A stretch of DNA of 64,000 nucleotides from positions 104,095 to 168,094 of the forward strand of contig CABHOY010000004.1 of assembly GCA_902168105.1 (NCBI GenBank), read 5' to 3'. The position numbers were made by a program, and so were the translations under genes. The notes below the pieces were generated by a model that worked only from the letters and a program-made list of their open reading frames with translations, was not told where the DNA came from and made no database searches. This DNA is from an uncultured Flavihumibacter sp. (GTDB taxonomy: Bacteria; Bacteroidota; Bacteroidia; Chitinophagales; Chitinophagaceae). Shown piece after piece: positions 37,186-44,699 of this stretch (position 1 is the first letter of the stretch; every line of letters begins with the position of its first letter).

Positions 37186-37551
37186 ATGGAATTTAAGAAA
37201 ACTGTAAGTGCCATAACAGTATTGTTATTTACCGGCATTGCGTATCATTACGTTAAGGCAAATAAGCCGGATAAAAGTTGGGGCTCCAGTATTCCGCCTG
37301 TTGGTCTAACTGATACTTTAGTTTACGATGCTGTTCCAAATAAAGCAACAGCTATTAAAATTGCAGAAGCTATTTGGCTACCGTTATATGGGGCCAATAT
37401 TTATACTGAACGACCATTTAGGGCGCAGCTAAAAGATTCTTCCGTTTGGATAGTACAAGGAACGTTAGCTAAAGGCCTAAAAGGCGGCACAGCGTATATA
37501 GAAATTCAGAAAAGAGATTGTAGAATTTTGAAAGTTACGCATTATAAATAA
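37186..37551 (+). CDS. NTF2-fold immunity-like protein
   Basis: The 121-residue protein has an N-terminal hydrophobic signal/anchor (about residues 8-24) and a domain matching the NTF2-fold immunity family (Imm-NTF2-2): NKATAIKIAEAIWLPLYG, then SSVWIVQGTLAKG and AYIEIQKRDCRILKVTH. Such proteins neutralise polymorphic toxins. No matching toxin gene is next to it, so it is an orphan, a state often seen in islands that accumulate immunity genes. It is bounded by tail repeats 3 and 4. Confidence 0.75.
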   Translation: MEFKKTVSAITVLLFTGIAYHYVKANKPDKSWGSSIPPVGLTDTLVYDAVPNKATAIKIAEAIWLPLYGANIYTERPFRAQLKDSSVWIVQGTLAKGLKGGTAYIEIQKRDCRILKVTHYK

Positions 37552-37650
37552 TTCGCTATAAATTCTCTACAATTCGTCACCTATAAGGTGTCTTAACTCT
37601 GATTAAATCTGACAGTTGCTTAGACTTAATTGCATAACCCAAGCTTAATC

Positions 37651-37752
37651 CTCGAACTTTTGTCATATTATTTTAACTTGCTAGCGCCGATTGCTAATGA
37701 GAGTAGTTAATTCATTAACAATCTGGTTCGAGTTTCCCATACCCGGGGTCAT
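37651..37752 (+). repeat. tRNA-tail-like repeat, copy 4
   Basis: Begins CTCGAACTTTTGTCATATTA and ends GGTTCGAGTTTCCCATACCC, GGGGTCAT. GTTCGAG is at 37726-37732. It is directly followed by the right copy of the 99-bp repeat, which is the tRNA-Lys terminator and its downstream flank. Confidence 0.8.
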
Positions 37753-37753
37753 C

Positions 37754-37852
37754 AAAGCCCGGCTTCGAAGAGAAGTCGGGCTTTTTGTTTGCATTAAATG
37801 TGCGTCAGATCCGCAATGAGAGCTAATAATGGATTTATTTTTGTAGTTCGAG
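37754..37852 (+). repeat. 99-bp direct repeat, right copy, with terminator
   Basis: 98 of 99 bases match 32979-33077, including the complete tRNA-Lys terminator hairpin (37754-37787). It ends at GTTCGAG 37846-37852. Confidence 0.9.
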
Positions 37853-37950
37853 TCGGGACAAACTATCCAGTTAGGCCAACATGGGCCAGTTATCAGACCA
37901 TCCTTTGATTCATTTACGATCTTGCTAACATCATTTATAAAACTGTTCAA
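37853..37950 (-). pseudogene. Gene-start fragment cut at a GTTCGAG site
   Basis: A minus-strand frame starting at 37950 reads MNSFINDVSKIVNESKDGLI and continues to about residue 32, where it runs into the 99-bp repeat. Beyond this point the frame is only repeat sequence. It looks like the 5' remnant of a gene severed at the recombination point; the family is unknown. Confidence 0.3.
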
Positions 37951-38127
37951 CCTTTCTTTTAAGAAGATTATGTCCTATAATCTTCACTTAAAATATACCT
38001 GAAATTATCGACAACAATATGTGAAGCCATTGTAATAATTATGGATTCTCTTTCCATATATCAGAACCCTACGTCAGACTATCTGCATATGTGCCTGCTG
38101 ATAAGGTATTTTGCTTACATTTAACTT

Positions 38128-38913
38128 ATGATGTTATATGCAATTGCTTTGCTATTATGTTGCCTGTTCATCGTATTGTACATGCGCCGTAAAAAGGAAA
38201 AGCAGACGAGGAGTCAGGCGCTGGCCGGTATTTATAGCGTTTTACTCAACGAGCATATCCGGTATTATCAACTCCAGAATGACAAAGAAAAAGCAAGGTT
38301 TGAAACACTGGTAAATGAGTTCTTACAATACGTACGTATTGAAGGCGTTGGCACAGAAGTTACTGATCTGGACAAAGTCTACATTGCTGCGAGTGCCGTG
38401 GTGCCAGTCTTTGGTTTTCCTGACTGGAAATATCGTAATCTCACAAACGTTATCCTTTACCCGGATACCTTTGATCACAATTTCCAGTTTGAAGGTGATG
38501 AGAGAAATATATTGGGTATGGTTGGCTCGGGTTATATGAACGGGCAGATGTTACTATCCAGGGCCGCTCTGATCAAGGCATTTTCTTCTTCGTCAGGTAC
38601 CGAACACACGGCCATTCATGAATTCATACATCTACTGGATATGTCAGATGGTGCGACCGATGGTGTACTTCAAAATCTGATGCGACATGAATATGCTGTA
38701 CCCTGGTTGAAAATGATGCACGAGGAAATGCGTTGTATTGAGCAGGGACGATCTGATGTTAATCCTTATGCATTGACAAATGAAGCAGAGTTTCTGGCGG
38801 TGACTTCGGAATATTTCTTTCAGAAACCTGAGAAATTCAAACAGCATCATCCTGAAATGTATGCGCAAATGAGCCGGATCTTTGGTCAGACGCCCCCGGA
38901 AACAGATAGCTGA
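38128..38913 (+). CDS. MtfA/M90-type zinc peptidase
   Basis: The 261-residue protein has one N-terminal membrane anchor (about residues 3-20) and a soluble domain with the gluzincin motif HEFIHLLD (about residue 164), preceded by SAVVPVFGFPDW and followed by the NEAEFLAV region supplying the third ligand Glu. This matches MtfA-like (M90) peptidases, which in E. coli respond to the regulator Mlc. Here a general cytoplasmic-face protease is all that can be said. The gene is richer in G+C than the surrounding island. Confidence 0.85.
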   Translation: MMLYAIALLLCCLFIVLYMRRKKEKQTRSQALAGIYSVLLNEHIRYYQLQNDKEKARFETLVNEFLQYVRIEGVGTEVTDLDKVYIAASAVVPVFGFPDWKYRNLTNVILYPDTFDHNFQFEGDERNILGMVGSGYMNGQMLLSRAALIKAFSSSSGTEHTAIHEFIHLLDMSDGATDGVLQNLMRHEYAVPWLKMMHEEMRCIEQGRSDVNPYALTNEAEFLAVTSEYFFQKPEKFKQHHPEMYAQMSRIFGQTPPETDS

Positions 38914-39020
38914 CCAGTCTGTTAATATAAAGTCCAAAGGAACCGGCTTTTTTTCTGCCCTTCTAGCTTGTATGGAGGATCAGCAGGAAGGCTGCTTATA
39001 ATTAACTAGATCTGAATTGA

Positions 39021-39027
39021 GTTCGAG
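39021..39027 (+). repeat. Isolated GTTCGAG site
   Basis: GAGTTCGAGTCC lies about 90 bases before IS66 debris; only the T-loop-like core is shared with the tail repeats. Confidence 0.4.
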
Positions 39028-39118
39028 TCCTTTCTGGAATACAATAATAATTGGAGATTAACGATTGAATATAAATGGATCAGAACCGCGCTTTGTTGAC
39101 CTTCGTTTGCGTCCCATA

Positions 39119-39292
39119 TCAAACTGCTCCATCCAGTTTTTTGAGGCAATTTACAGATATCCGCCTCTGTTCACAGAACGTCTTCATCGTTAGTGAACTT
39201 TGTTGCCACTCCGACAATAACCGTTTTTTCTCCGTAACAGATCTACGTACAACTCCTGCTTTTTGAGAGGATTGGGGTGTATCTATGCTCAT
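39119..39292 (-). pseudogene. IS66 accessory gene tnpA, truncated remnant
   Basis: A 57-codon frame from ATG 39290-39292 reads RRSVTEKKRLLSEWQQSSLT and then MKTFCEQRRISVNCLKKL before a stop. The spacing of EWQxS, TxxxFCxxxxIS and LKKL matches the helix-turn-helix TnpA of IS66 elements. The normal protein is about 100 residues, so the C-terminal half is missing. Confidence 0.5.
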
Positions 39293-39316
39293 AGGAGCGA
39301 AACCACGATCATAGTC

Positions 39317-39355
39317 TATTCTTTAAAATATGCAATTGCCCGTTGGGATACACTT
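39317..39355 (+). mobile_element. IS66 transposase (tnpC) sliver
   Basis: Thirteen plus-strand codons read YSLKYAIARWDTL, matching the segment just before the catalytic region of IS66 transposases. Orientation is opposite to the tnpA remnant 25 bases away, so the element has been rearranged. No terminal inverted repeats are visible. Confidence 0.4.
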
Positions 39356-39419
39356 GGAATAGGTTTCATTAAACGAGTCAGTATTCTAGAAATAACACTG
39401 CTGCCGGAGGTTAGAAAAG

Positions 39420-40379
39420 CTAAAGATTTTTTAAAATACAATGCTTTTCTATCAGCTGCTGTACTTCATTTCCATACCTCATAGTATAACCCAGATTTGC
39501 GGCGAGCATTAAATCAGCACAGGCTTTATCTGTTTGCTTCATGACCAGATATACCAATGCCCTATTTTTGTATGCATAGGAATTTTCAGGAAACAACTTG
39601 ATAGAGTATTCAATGTCTTTTAGAGCATCTTTCACTTTATTCATTTTTAATTTCGCATATCCCATATTATTGTATGCAAGTGGGTTATCGGGAGACAACT
39701 CAATGATCCTATTAAATTCTTCAACTGCTTTTTTGTAATCACCGGCAGATATATATCGTAATCCTAGATTACCAATAGCTGAAATTTCATTTGGTGAAAG
39801 TTTAAGCGCCTTTTCCAGGTACAGGATAGCTTCTCTCTCTCTTCCCATATCACCGAGTACTCCACCCAGATTACACATCACTTGTACATTGGTAGAATCA
39901 AAGTCTAATGCCGTTTTATAATCTTTATAAGCTCCCTCAAAATCTCTTTTTAAAGTACGGGCATTCCCTCTATTGCAGACAAGCTCATACCGGGCCATAT
40001 CATCATCCATATATTTTATAGCTGTAGTATAATCTTCAATACTTTCATCCGGCATCTGTAGTTCATAGTAAGCATCTGCACGGTCGGAATATAGGATAGG
40101 TTCTTTGGGGGAAAGTAGCAGGGCCGTATTGAAATTTAAAATTGCAGTATCTACATAATGTCTTTTTAGATATATATTGCCTCTCAAATGATAATACCAG
40201 ATGAATGTGTTATCATTTGTGATTAGTTGATTTATAATTTCTAAGGCTTTATCATATTGCATTTTGTCGTAAAGAATTGTTGCCTGACTAAACAGTGCAG
40301 AATCTTTTTGATATTTATATTGTTGCGCAAATGTAGAAAAGGGGAATAGGAGTAGCAGTAAGATAAGTACTAATTTCAT
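39420..40379 (-). CDS. Secreted TPR-repeat protein
   Basis: The 319-residue protein has a cleavable signal peptide (core LVLILLLLLFPF, cleavage near TFAQQ), then at least seven tetratricopeptide units spanning residues 25-310. Examples are AYNNMGYAKLKMNKVKDALK and AIGNLGLRYISAGDYKKAVE. No catalytic domain is attached. It probably scaffolds protein-protein contacts in the periplasm or outer membrane. Codon use is A+T-rich like the rest of the island. Confidence 0.85.
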   Translation of the reverse strand: MKLVLILLLLLFPFSTFAQQYKYQKDSALFSQATILYDKMQYDKALEIINQLITNDNTFIWYYHLRGNIYLKRHYVDTAILNFNTALLLSPKEPILYSDRADAYYELQMPDESIEDYTTAIKYMDDDMARYELVCNRGNARTLKRDFEGAYKDYKTALDFDSTNVQVMCNLGGVLGDMGREREAILYLEKALKLSPNEISAIGNLGLRYISAGDYKKAVEEFNRIIELSPDNPLAYNNMGYAKLKMNKVKDALKDIEYSIKLFPENSYAYKNRALVYLVMKQTDKACADLMLAANLGYTMRYGNEVQQLIEKHCILKNL

Positions 40380-40485
40380 ATGTAAGGATATATTGCAAGA
40401 TATATTCTTATCATGAATCTTTATGAAAAAATTCTTTGTTCAATATTTGCGATAATCAGAACGTTAAAATGCAAAGACTGTTGTC

Positions 40486-40629
40486 ATGGAATCAAATTTC
40501 CAGAATCATGAAAAGCTAAAAGAATGGGCAGTTATCTGGATAAGCAAAGTAATCCAGACAGCATTCTCGATTTCGATTTTGTGGTATCATTTTGGTCAAT
40601 TTAAGTTAAAATTGACAAATCCCTGTTAA
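40486..40629 (+). CDS. Small ORF before tail copy 5
   Basis: A 47-codon frame (MESNFQNHEKLKEWAVIWIS start) ends 16 bases before the GTTCGAG of copy 5 and overlaps the left part of that repeat. It has no recognisable family and could be chance. Confidence 0.2.
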   Translation: MESNFQNHEKLKEWAVIWISKVIQTAFSISILWYHFGQFKLKLTNPC

Positions 40630-40672
40630 GAAATAAACAATCTGGGTTCGAGTTTCCCATACCTAGGGTCAC
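40565..40672 (+). repeat. tRNA-tail-like repeat, copy 5
   Basis: The left end is degenerate (CTCGATTTCG). The right end is intact: GGGTTCGAGTTTCCCATACC, TAGGGTCAC. GTTCGAG is at 40646-40652. The following hairpin arms (40676-40687 and 40819-40834) are separated by about 130 bases of coding-like sequence. Confidence 0.7.
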
Positions 40673-40675
40673 AGA

Positions 40676-40846
40676 GAACGCTTCAAGTTAGCAGCGGAAA
40701 TACATAGAGATCTCCCACAGTTTACAGTCCATGATGTTACTCACATAGATGCCTTATGGACATTAACAGATTTAATAGTTCCAGAGGATTATAACTTAAA
40801 CCCAGCAGAGTTTTTGATCTTGGGGCGCTTTTTTAATAGGGTGTGA
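40676..40846 (+). pseudogene. HD-domain protein fragment next to tail copy 5
   Basis: Fifty-six open codons without a start read ERFKLAAEIHRDLPQFTVHD, then VTHIDALWTLTDLIVPEDYN, LNPAEFLILG, before diverging and stopping. This resembles the N-terminal part of large HD-domain (HD-CE-like) proteins, where a His-Asp pair would follow. The match is from memory and short. The frame starts four bases after the repeat and ends in what looks like the right arm of a terminator. Confidence 0.35.
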
Positions 40847-40853
40847 TAGTGCG

Positions 40854-40887
40854 TACGATAAACATTTTCTTTCGGCCAATTATCGTA
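40854..40887 (+). promoter_or_regulatory. Inverted repeat upstream of the sigma factor gene
   Basis: TACGATAA and TTATCGTA, 18 bases apart, form a perfect 8-bp inverted repeat ending 43 bases before the ATG at 40931. It could be an operator or a weak stem. Confidence 0.35.
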
Positions 40888-40930
40888 ATATTACAATTGA
40901 TATAAATCGCCAAATATAAACGAGTTCAAG

Positions 40931-41464
40931 ATGTTAACTGGTCTGAATATCAAAACGGATTTCGATAAAAAAATTGCTGATATTGTTTGTCGAAAGGTAA
41001 AAGACTGGGACTATTGCCAGGATCTTCAGCAAGAGATTTACCTTAAAATAATGATCAACTTGCCTAAAATTAGTCAAGCAGATAATATAAGCGCATATTT
41101 GGTGAGATTAACAAACAATACGATCATCGATTATTACCGCAAAAAAGAGAGATTGCCTGTTCAACAGGAACTATCCGAGCAAGTAGCCGACGAGGTAACC
41201 AGTAAGCCTGATAGATCGCTCCAATTGGCAGATTGCTGCCTCAGGCCAATAATCGAATCACTTCCCGTTATATATCGGGATGCACTGGTATGGGTGGAAC
41301 TGGAAGGCTTGTCACACCTACAATTTGCGGAAAAAGTTGGTATAACGCTTACAAATGCCAAGAGCCGTGTACAACGTGCCAAGGAGAAACTCAAATTGGC
41401 AATTTTACAATGCTGTAATTATCAATTTGACACCTATGGGAATGTGGTGTCCTGCTGTGAATAA
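40931..41464 (+). CDS. SigZ-like ECF sigma factor
   Basis: This is a 177-residue sigma-70 family protein. Region 2 includes DWDYCQDLQQEIYLKIM and ISAYLVRLTNNTIIDYYRKK; region 4 has SHLQFAEKVGITLTNAKSRV and QRAKEKLKLAI. A Cys-rich tail (LQCCNYQFDTYGNVVSCCE) follows, as in SigZ-like factors, where such Cys may bind metal or sense redox state. No anti-sigma gene is next to it. Whether it drives the following PAP2 gene is unknown. Confidence 0.85.
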   Translation: MLTGLNIKTDFDKKIADIVCRKVKDWDYCQDLQQEIYLKIMINLPKISQADNISAYLVRLTNNTIIDYYRKKERLPVQQELSEQVADEVTSKPDRSLQLADCCLRPIIESLPVIYRDALVWVELEGLSHLQFAEKVGITLTNAKSRVQRAKEKLKLAILQCCNYQFDTYGNVVSCCE

Positions 41465-41549
41465 CAAGGTTTAGCGAACTACTTTTTTTTACGGCTTGCG
41501 TCTTTTTGAAAATATTAACGTCATGTAGTATGTAGTAAAACACATTTAC

Positions 41550-42473
41550 ATGAAACAAAATTCAATTATCACAGGGCAGGTACGCCACTATTATTTTCTA
41601 TTTATTGTCTTATTTACATTACAGACAAGCACCATCGCTCAGTCTATTCATTCTTTAGAGCCAGCAGACAAGCATTATAAGTCCCAGGCGGCTTTAGGTA
41701 ATCTTCCTGTTGATGAAAGAGCTGGTAAGGACACTATTGTCTTTCCATGGTCCGAATACGGAAAAGGTGCTCTATCCAACTCAATGTGGCGGACAATTTA
41801 TCTGCTGCCTGAAGACGAAGCCAAACTTTCCGGATTAATCAAGTATCCTGCTAATAGTTCCAACCAGACTACCGCAGAATTAGAATATCTGCTTGACCTT
41901 CAAAAGAAAAGAACGACCACAGAAATTGAACGTGCAGAATATATTGCCAACATTGGCTCATGGCCGAATATTATTAATCCACTCGATTCCTCTTACAAAG
42001 AAAATAGAGAACAACTATTTTATATTCCTTCTACGATCGTTGGCAGTTGGTTCAATGATCAAAATTTTCCCGCTATCACCAACCTGTTGATGAATTGTAT
42101 TCAGGACACCAGGGTTACCGAATTTAGACTAAAAAGACATTTTAAACGCCCGCGGCCTTATCATCTCGAACCTGCCTTAAAACCATTGACGAGGATCAGT
42201 TCCCCTTCATTTCCCAGTGGACACTCCCTATGGGCATTCACCCAAGCCTTCTTATTTGGAGAAATCATTCCAGAAAAAAGGACTGAGTTTGTGAAAAGAG
42301 CCGAAGAAGTCAGATGGTCACGTGAGTTAATGGGCATTCATTATCCAAGTGACAATGACGCCTCCCGCGTTATTAGCTGGTATTTACTTAAATCCTGGCT
42401 CAACAACCCAGACTTTGTAGCTGATCTGGAGAAAGCTAGAATTGAGTGGATGACAAAAAGAAGTCTTTGGTAG
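41550..42473 (+). CDS. PAP2-family acid phosphatase, exported
   Basis: The 307-residue protein has a signal peptide (core FLFIVLFTLQTS, cleavage near IAQS). It shows all three PAP2 motifs: KRHFKRPRP (K-x6-RP), PSFPSGHSLWAF and SRELMGIHYPSD (R-x5-H-x3-D). It resembles bacterial class A acid phosphatases. It should hydrolyse phosphomonoesters in the periplasm; a haloperoxidase activity is less likely for this short type. It lies 86 bases behind the sigma factor gene and in the same direction. Confidence 0.88.
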   Translation: MKQNSIITGQVRHYYFLFIVLFTLQTSTIAQSIHSLEPADKHYKSQAALGNLPVDERAGKDTIVFPWSEYGKGALSNSMWRTIYLLPEDEAKLSGLIKYPANSSNQTTAELEYLLDLQKKRTTTEIERAEYIANIGSWPNIINPLDSSYKENREQLFYIPSTIVGSWFNDQNFPAITNLLMNCIQDTRVTEFRLKRHFKRPRPYHLEPALKPLTRISSPSFPSGHSLWAFTQAFLFGEIIPEKRTEFVKRAEEVRWSRELMGIHYPSDNDASRVISWYLLKSWLNNPDFVADLEKARIEWMTKRSLW

Positions 42474-42599
42474 TCACCCCAATGATTTTCGGGATAAAGC
42501 GCATGTATTATTCAGCAAAAGAACAGCTTGTGCGTGGGGGCCTATCCTTCATGGTACCGGCAAAGTAACATTCGGGACTAGATATCTACGAAGAATGAA

Positions 42600-42702
42600 C
42601 TCGAACTTTTATTATGATATTTTAACTCATTTACAACTAAATATTGGCTAGTTGGGTCAAATCATTAACAATGTGGCTCGAGTTTCCGATACCTGGGGTC
42701 AC
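42600..42702 (+). repeat. tRNA-tail-like repeat, copy 6
   Basis: CTCGAACTTTTATTATGATA starts the unit; GGCTCGAGTTTCCGATACCT, GGGGTCAC ends it. The core is GCTCGAG (42676-42682), one base different. It is followed by a diverged version of the tRNA-Lys downstream flank (to about 42812, with GTCAG and ATGGATTTAT in the same order). Confidence 0.75.
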
Positions 42703-42703
42703 C

Positions 42704-42750
42704 AAACCCGACTTCTTGAGAATAGTCTCAAAAGGTCGGGTTTCTTCTTT
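42704..42750 (+). terminator. Terminator-like hairpin after tail copy 6
   Basis: AAACCCGAC pairs with GGTCGGGTTT, with an inner TTGAGA/TCTCAA stem, then a T-rich run. Confidence 0.75.
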
Positions 42751-42812
42751 TTGGGAAACGCCTGTCAGTTCTGCAACAAGCATGAGTAATGGATTTATGA
42801 CATTTTTTAACC

Positions 42813-43091
42813 CCGTAGCGTTAGGGTCGTCACTTTTTCACACAACTTAATTGATGATACCTGTGAAAAGATTAAATTCACACGGTTATCCGGTTAAAAT
42901 GCCATTTTACGTAATGAAACCAGCGACTTCCGGTTACCGATGAATATCGCCTTCCACAAGAATATCAACTCAAGCAAATACGAATAAAAAATTTCTTAGA
43001 ATGCGTTATAAGACTTTCCGTATCGAAGTAAACTTTATGAGCAAAGGCTTACATCTGTCCCCGACCCAATTGATAATAAAATAAAACTCAA
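42813..43091. other. Gap before the amidohydrolase, no gene seen
   Basis: A+T-rich with frequent stops in all frames. No clear promoter box. Confidence 0.35.
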
Positions 43092-44387
43092 ATGAAAAGA
43101 CTAACCCTTCCTGCACAGGTAGTGCGTGTTTTCTTTACTCTGCTTGTTTGTGTTATCGCTTCCCATGTGTCGAATGCGCAAGTTCCGGCACCGGAACAGA
43201 ATAGGCTTACCGTAATAAAAGCAAAAGGCCTGATAGATGTCAGAAATGGCAAATTGATCGAACAGGCAGTTATTCATATTCTTAACGGGAAAATAGAAAA
43301 GGTGGGGAGTAACCTTGAAATCCCCGCAGATGCTACGGTGATTAATCTTACTGATAAGTATCTACTGCCTGGACTTATAGATGCTCATACCCATTTATGT
43401 CATGAGTATCAATATGAACTAGAGAAAGTACCAGGCGCAAATATAGTCGTTGAGACCGCGATTATAGATAATGCCACACGAGCTTTGATTGGTGCCAGAA
43501 ATGCGCGCGATATGATTAATTCCGGATATACCACTGTCCGGGATCTTGGAAATTCAGGTGTAAATGCAGATATCGCCCTTCGTGACGCTATCAACAAGAA
43601 CTGGATTCCCGGTCCGCGGGTATTTGCGTCCACCCGTGCCATATCGCCCATTGGCGGACAATTCACCAGGATGCCGGACGATGTCCGGCGAGAACTCGTT
43701 CCAAAGGAATATGTTGAAATAAGTGGAGTCGAGGAAGCCCGAAGGGCCGTAAAAAAAGCAATTTATGATGGTGCTGACTGCATCAAAATTATTGTCAATA
43801 ATGACCGGATGTGCTTAAATCAGGAAGAGCTCAATGCCATTGTCGAAGAAGCACATAAAGCCAATCTTAAGGTAGCCGCTCATGCAACCAATGGTGATGG
43901 ACCTTCGCTAATGGCAATCAAGGCTGGAGTAAATTCGATCGAACATGGATACACCTTGTCAAGCGATGTGCTTAAGCTTATGGCTGCGCAAGGCATATAT
44001 CTTGTTCCGACAGACAGAACGGGCGTTGAAAGATATCAGCAAAGGATTAAACGGGCATTGGCAGCAAACGTCAAGATTGCCTTTGGATCAGATATGTACT
44101 TTTTAGATGCACAGCGAAATCGGGGACAGGTAACCGCAAGCACATACAGGTCATATATTGCAGCCGGAATGAACAACGTCCAGATCTTACAATCAGCTAC
44201 AATGAATCCAGGCATTCTGACCGCAGGAGAAGGAAAGGTCGGACTACTCGAAAAGGGATATTTCGCTGACATTATTGCCTTAGATAAAAATCCGTTAACA
44301 AACATCGAGGCGATTGAAAACGTGGTATTCGTTATGAAGGAGGGTAAGGTGATATCTATGGAACGTCAGGTTAATAATTCCAAATAA
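43092..44387 (+). CDS. Exported metal-dependent amidohydrolase
   Basis: This 431-residue protein has a signal peptide (core VFFTLLVCVIASH, cleavage near SNAQ). The amidohydrolase fold shows LIDAHTHLCHE (HxH, metal), CIKIIVNND with the probable carboxylated Lys, VAAHATNGDG (His), SIEHGYTL (His) and AFGSDMYFLDA (catalytic Asp). The family includes prolidase- and imidazolonepropionase-like enzymes that act on dipeptides or lactams. The substrate is unknown. It occupies its own module between tail copies 6 and 7. Confidence 0.88.
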   Translation: MKRLTLPAQVVRVFFTLLVCVIASHVSNAQVPAPEQNRLTVIKAKGLIDVRNGKLIEQAVIHILNGKIEKVGSNLEIPADATVINLTDKYLLPGLIDAHTHLCHEYQYELEKVPGANIVVETAIIDNATRALIGARNARDMINSGYTTVRDLGNSGVNADIALRDAINKNWIPGPRVFASTRAISPIGGQFTRMPDDVRRELVPKEYVEISGVEEARRAVKKAIYDGADCIKIIVNNDRMCLNQEELNAIVEEAHKANLKVAAHATNGDGPSLMAIKAGVNSIEHGYTLSSDVLKLMAAQGIYLVPTDRTGVERYQQRIKRALAANVKIAFGSDMYFLDAQRNRGQVTASTYRSYIAAGMNNVQILQSATMNPGILTAGEGKVGLLEKGYFADIIALDKNPLTNIEAIENVVFVMKEGKVISMERQVNNSK

Positions 44388-44505
44388 AAGCGCCTGCCCC
44401 GCAACTAATGCTCATCGCTTAGGTCGGGCTGCAATAAGCGTATTGAGGGACTTTTGGGGCTTTATTTTGAGTCCGGTGGTAAAAGCATCATACCCAATGA
44501 TAGCG

Positions 44506-44598
44506 CTCGAACTATATTATACCATCTAAACATGTTATTAACTTACACATGCTTAAATCCTTCATAATCTGATTCGAGCTCTCGATACCCGGGATCAC
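44506..44598 (+). repeat. tRNA-tail-like repeat, copy 7 (most degenerate)
   Basis: CTCGAACTATATTATACCAT opens the unit, TGATTCGAGCTCTCGATACC then CGGGATCAC closes it. The core is ATTCGAG at 44572-44578. It marks the last visible repeat of the region. Confidence 0.6.
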
Positions 44599-44600
44599 TG

Positions 44601-44656
44601 GAAAGCAACAAATCTAGCGCTACTCGCTGTCCTTGTTGCTTTCGCCAATTTTTTAG
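44601..44656 (+). terminator. Terminator-like hairpin after tail copy 7
   Basis: GAAAGCAACAA pairs with TTGTTGCTTTC, with an inner AGCG/CGCT stem, followed by CGCCAATTTTTTAG. Confidence 0.7.
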
Positions 44657-44699
44657 TCGATCAAATGCGGAATCGCAGTTCTTGCTTACCTAATCTTCG

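Noticed and set aside
37681..37950. An 89-codon minus-strand gene
   Set aside because: Two thirds of the frame is the 99-bp repeat and tail copy 4; only the first 32 codons could be genuine and are listed as a fragment.
39263..39484. A 73-codon plus-strand gene
   Set aside because: Only 13 codons have a recognisable origin (IS66 transposase), and its end runs antisense into the TPR gene.
35522..44598. Tail repeats as functional tRNA genes
   Set aside because: No acceptor stem or anticodon arm can be formed with the conserved 3' part, and the T stem does not pair. They are tRNA-end-like only.
32903..44656. A classical integron cassette array
   Set aside because: No integron integrase is present, genes lie in both orientations, and the repeats end in tRNA-like sequence and terminators rather than attC core sites.
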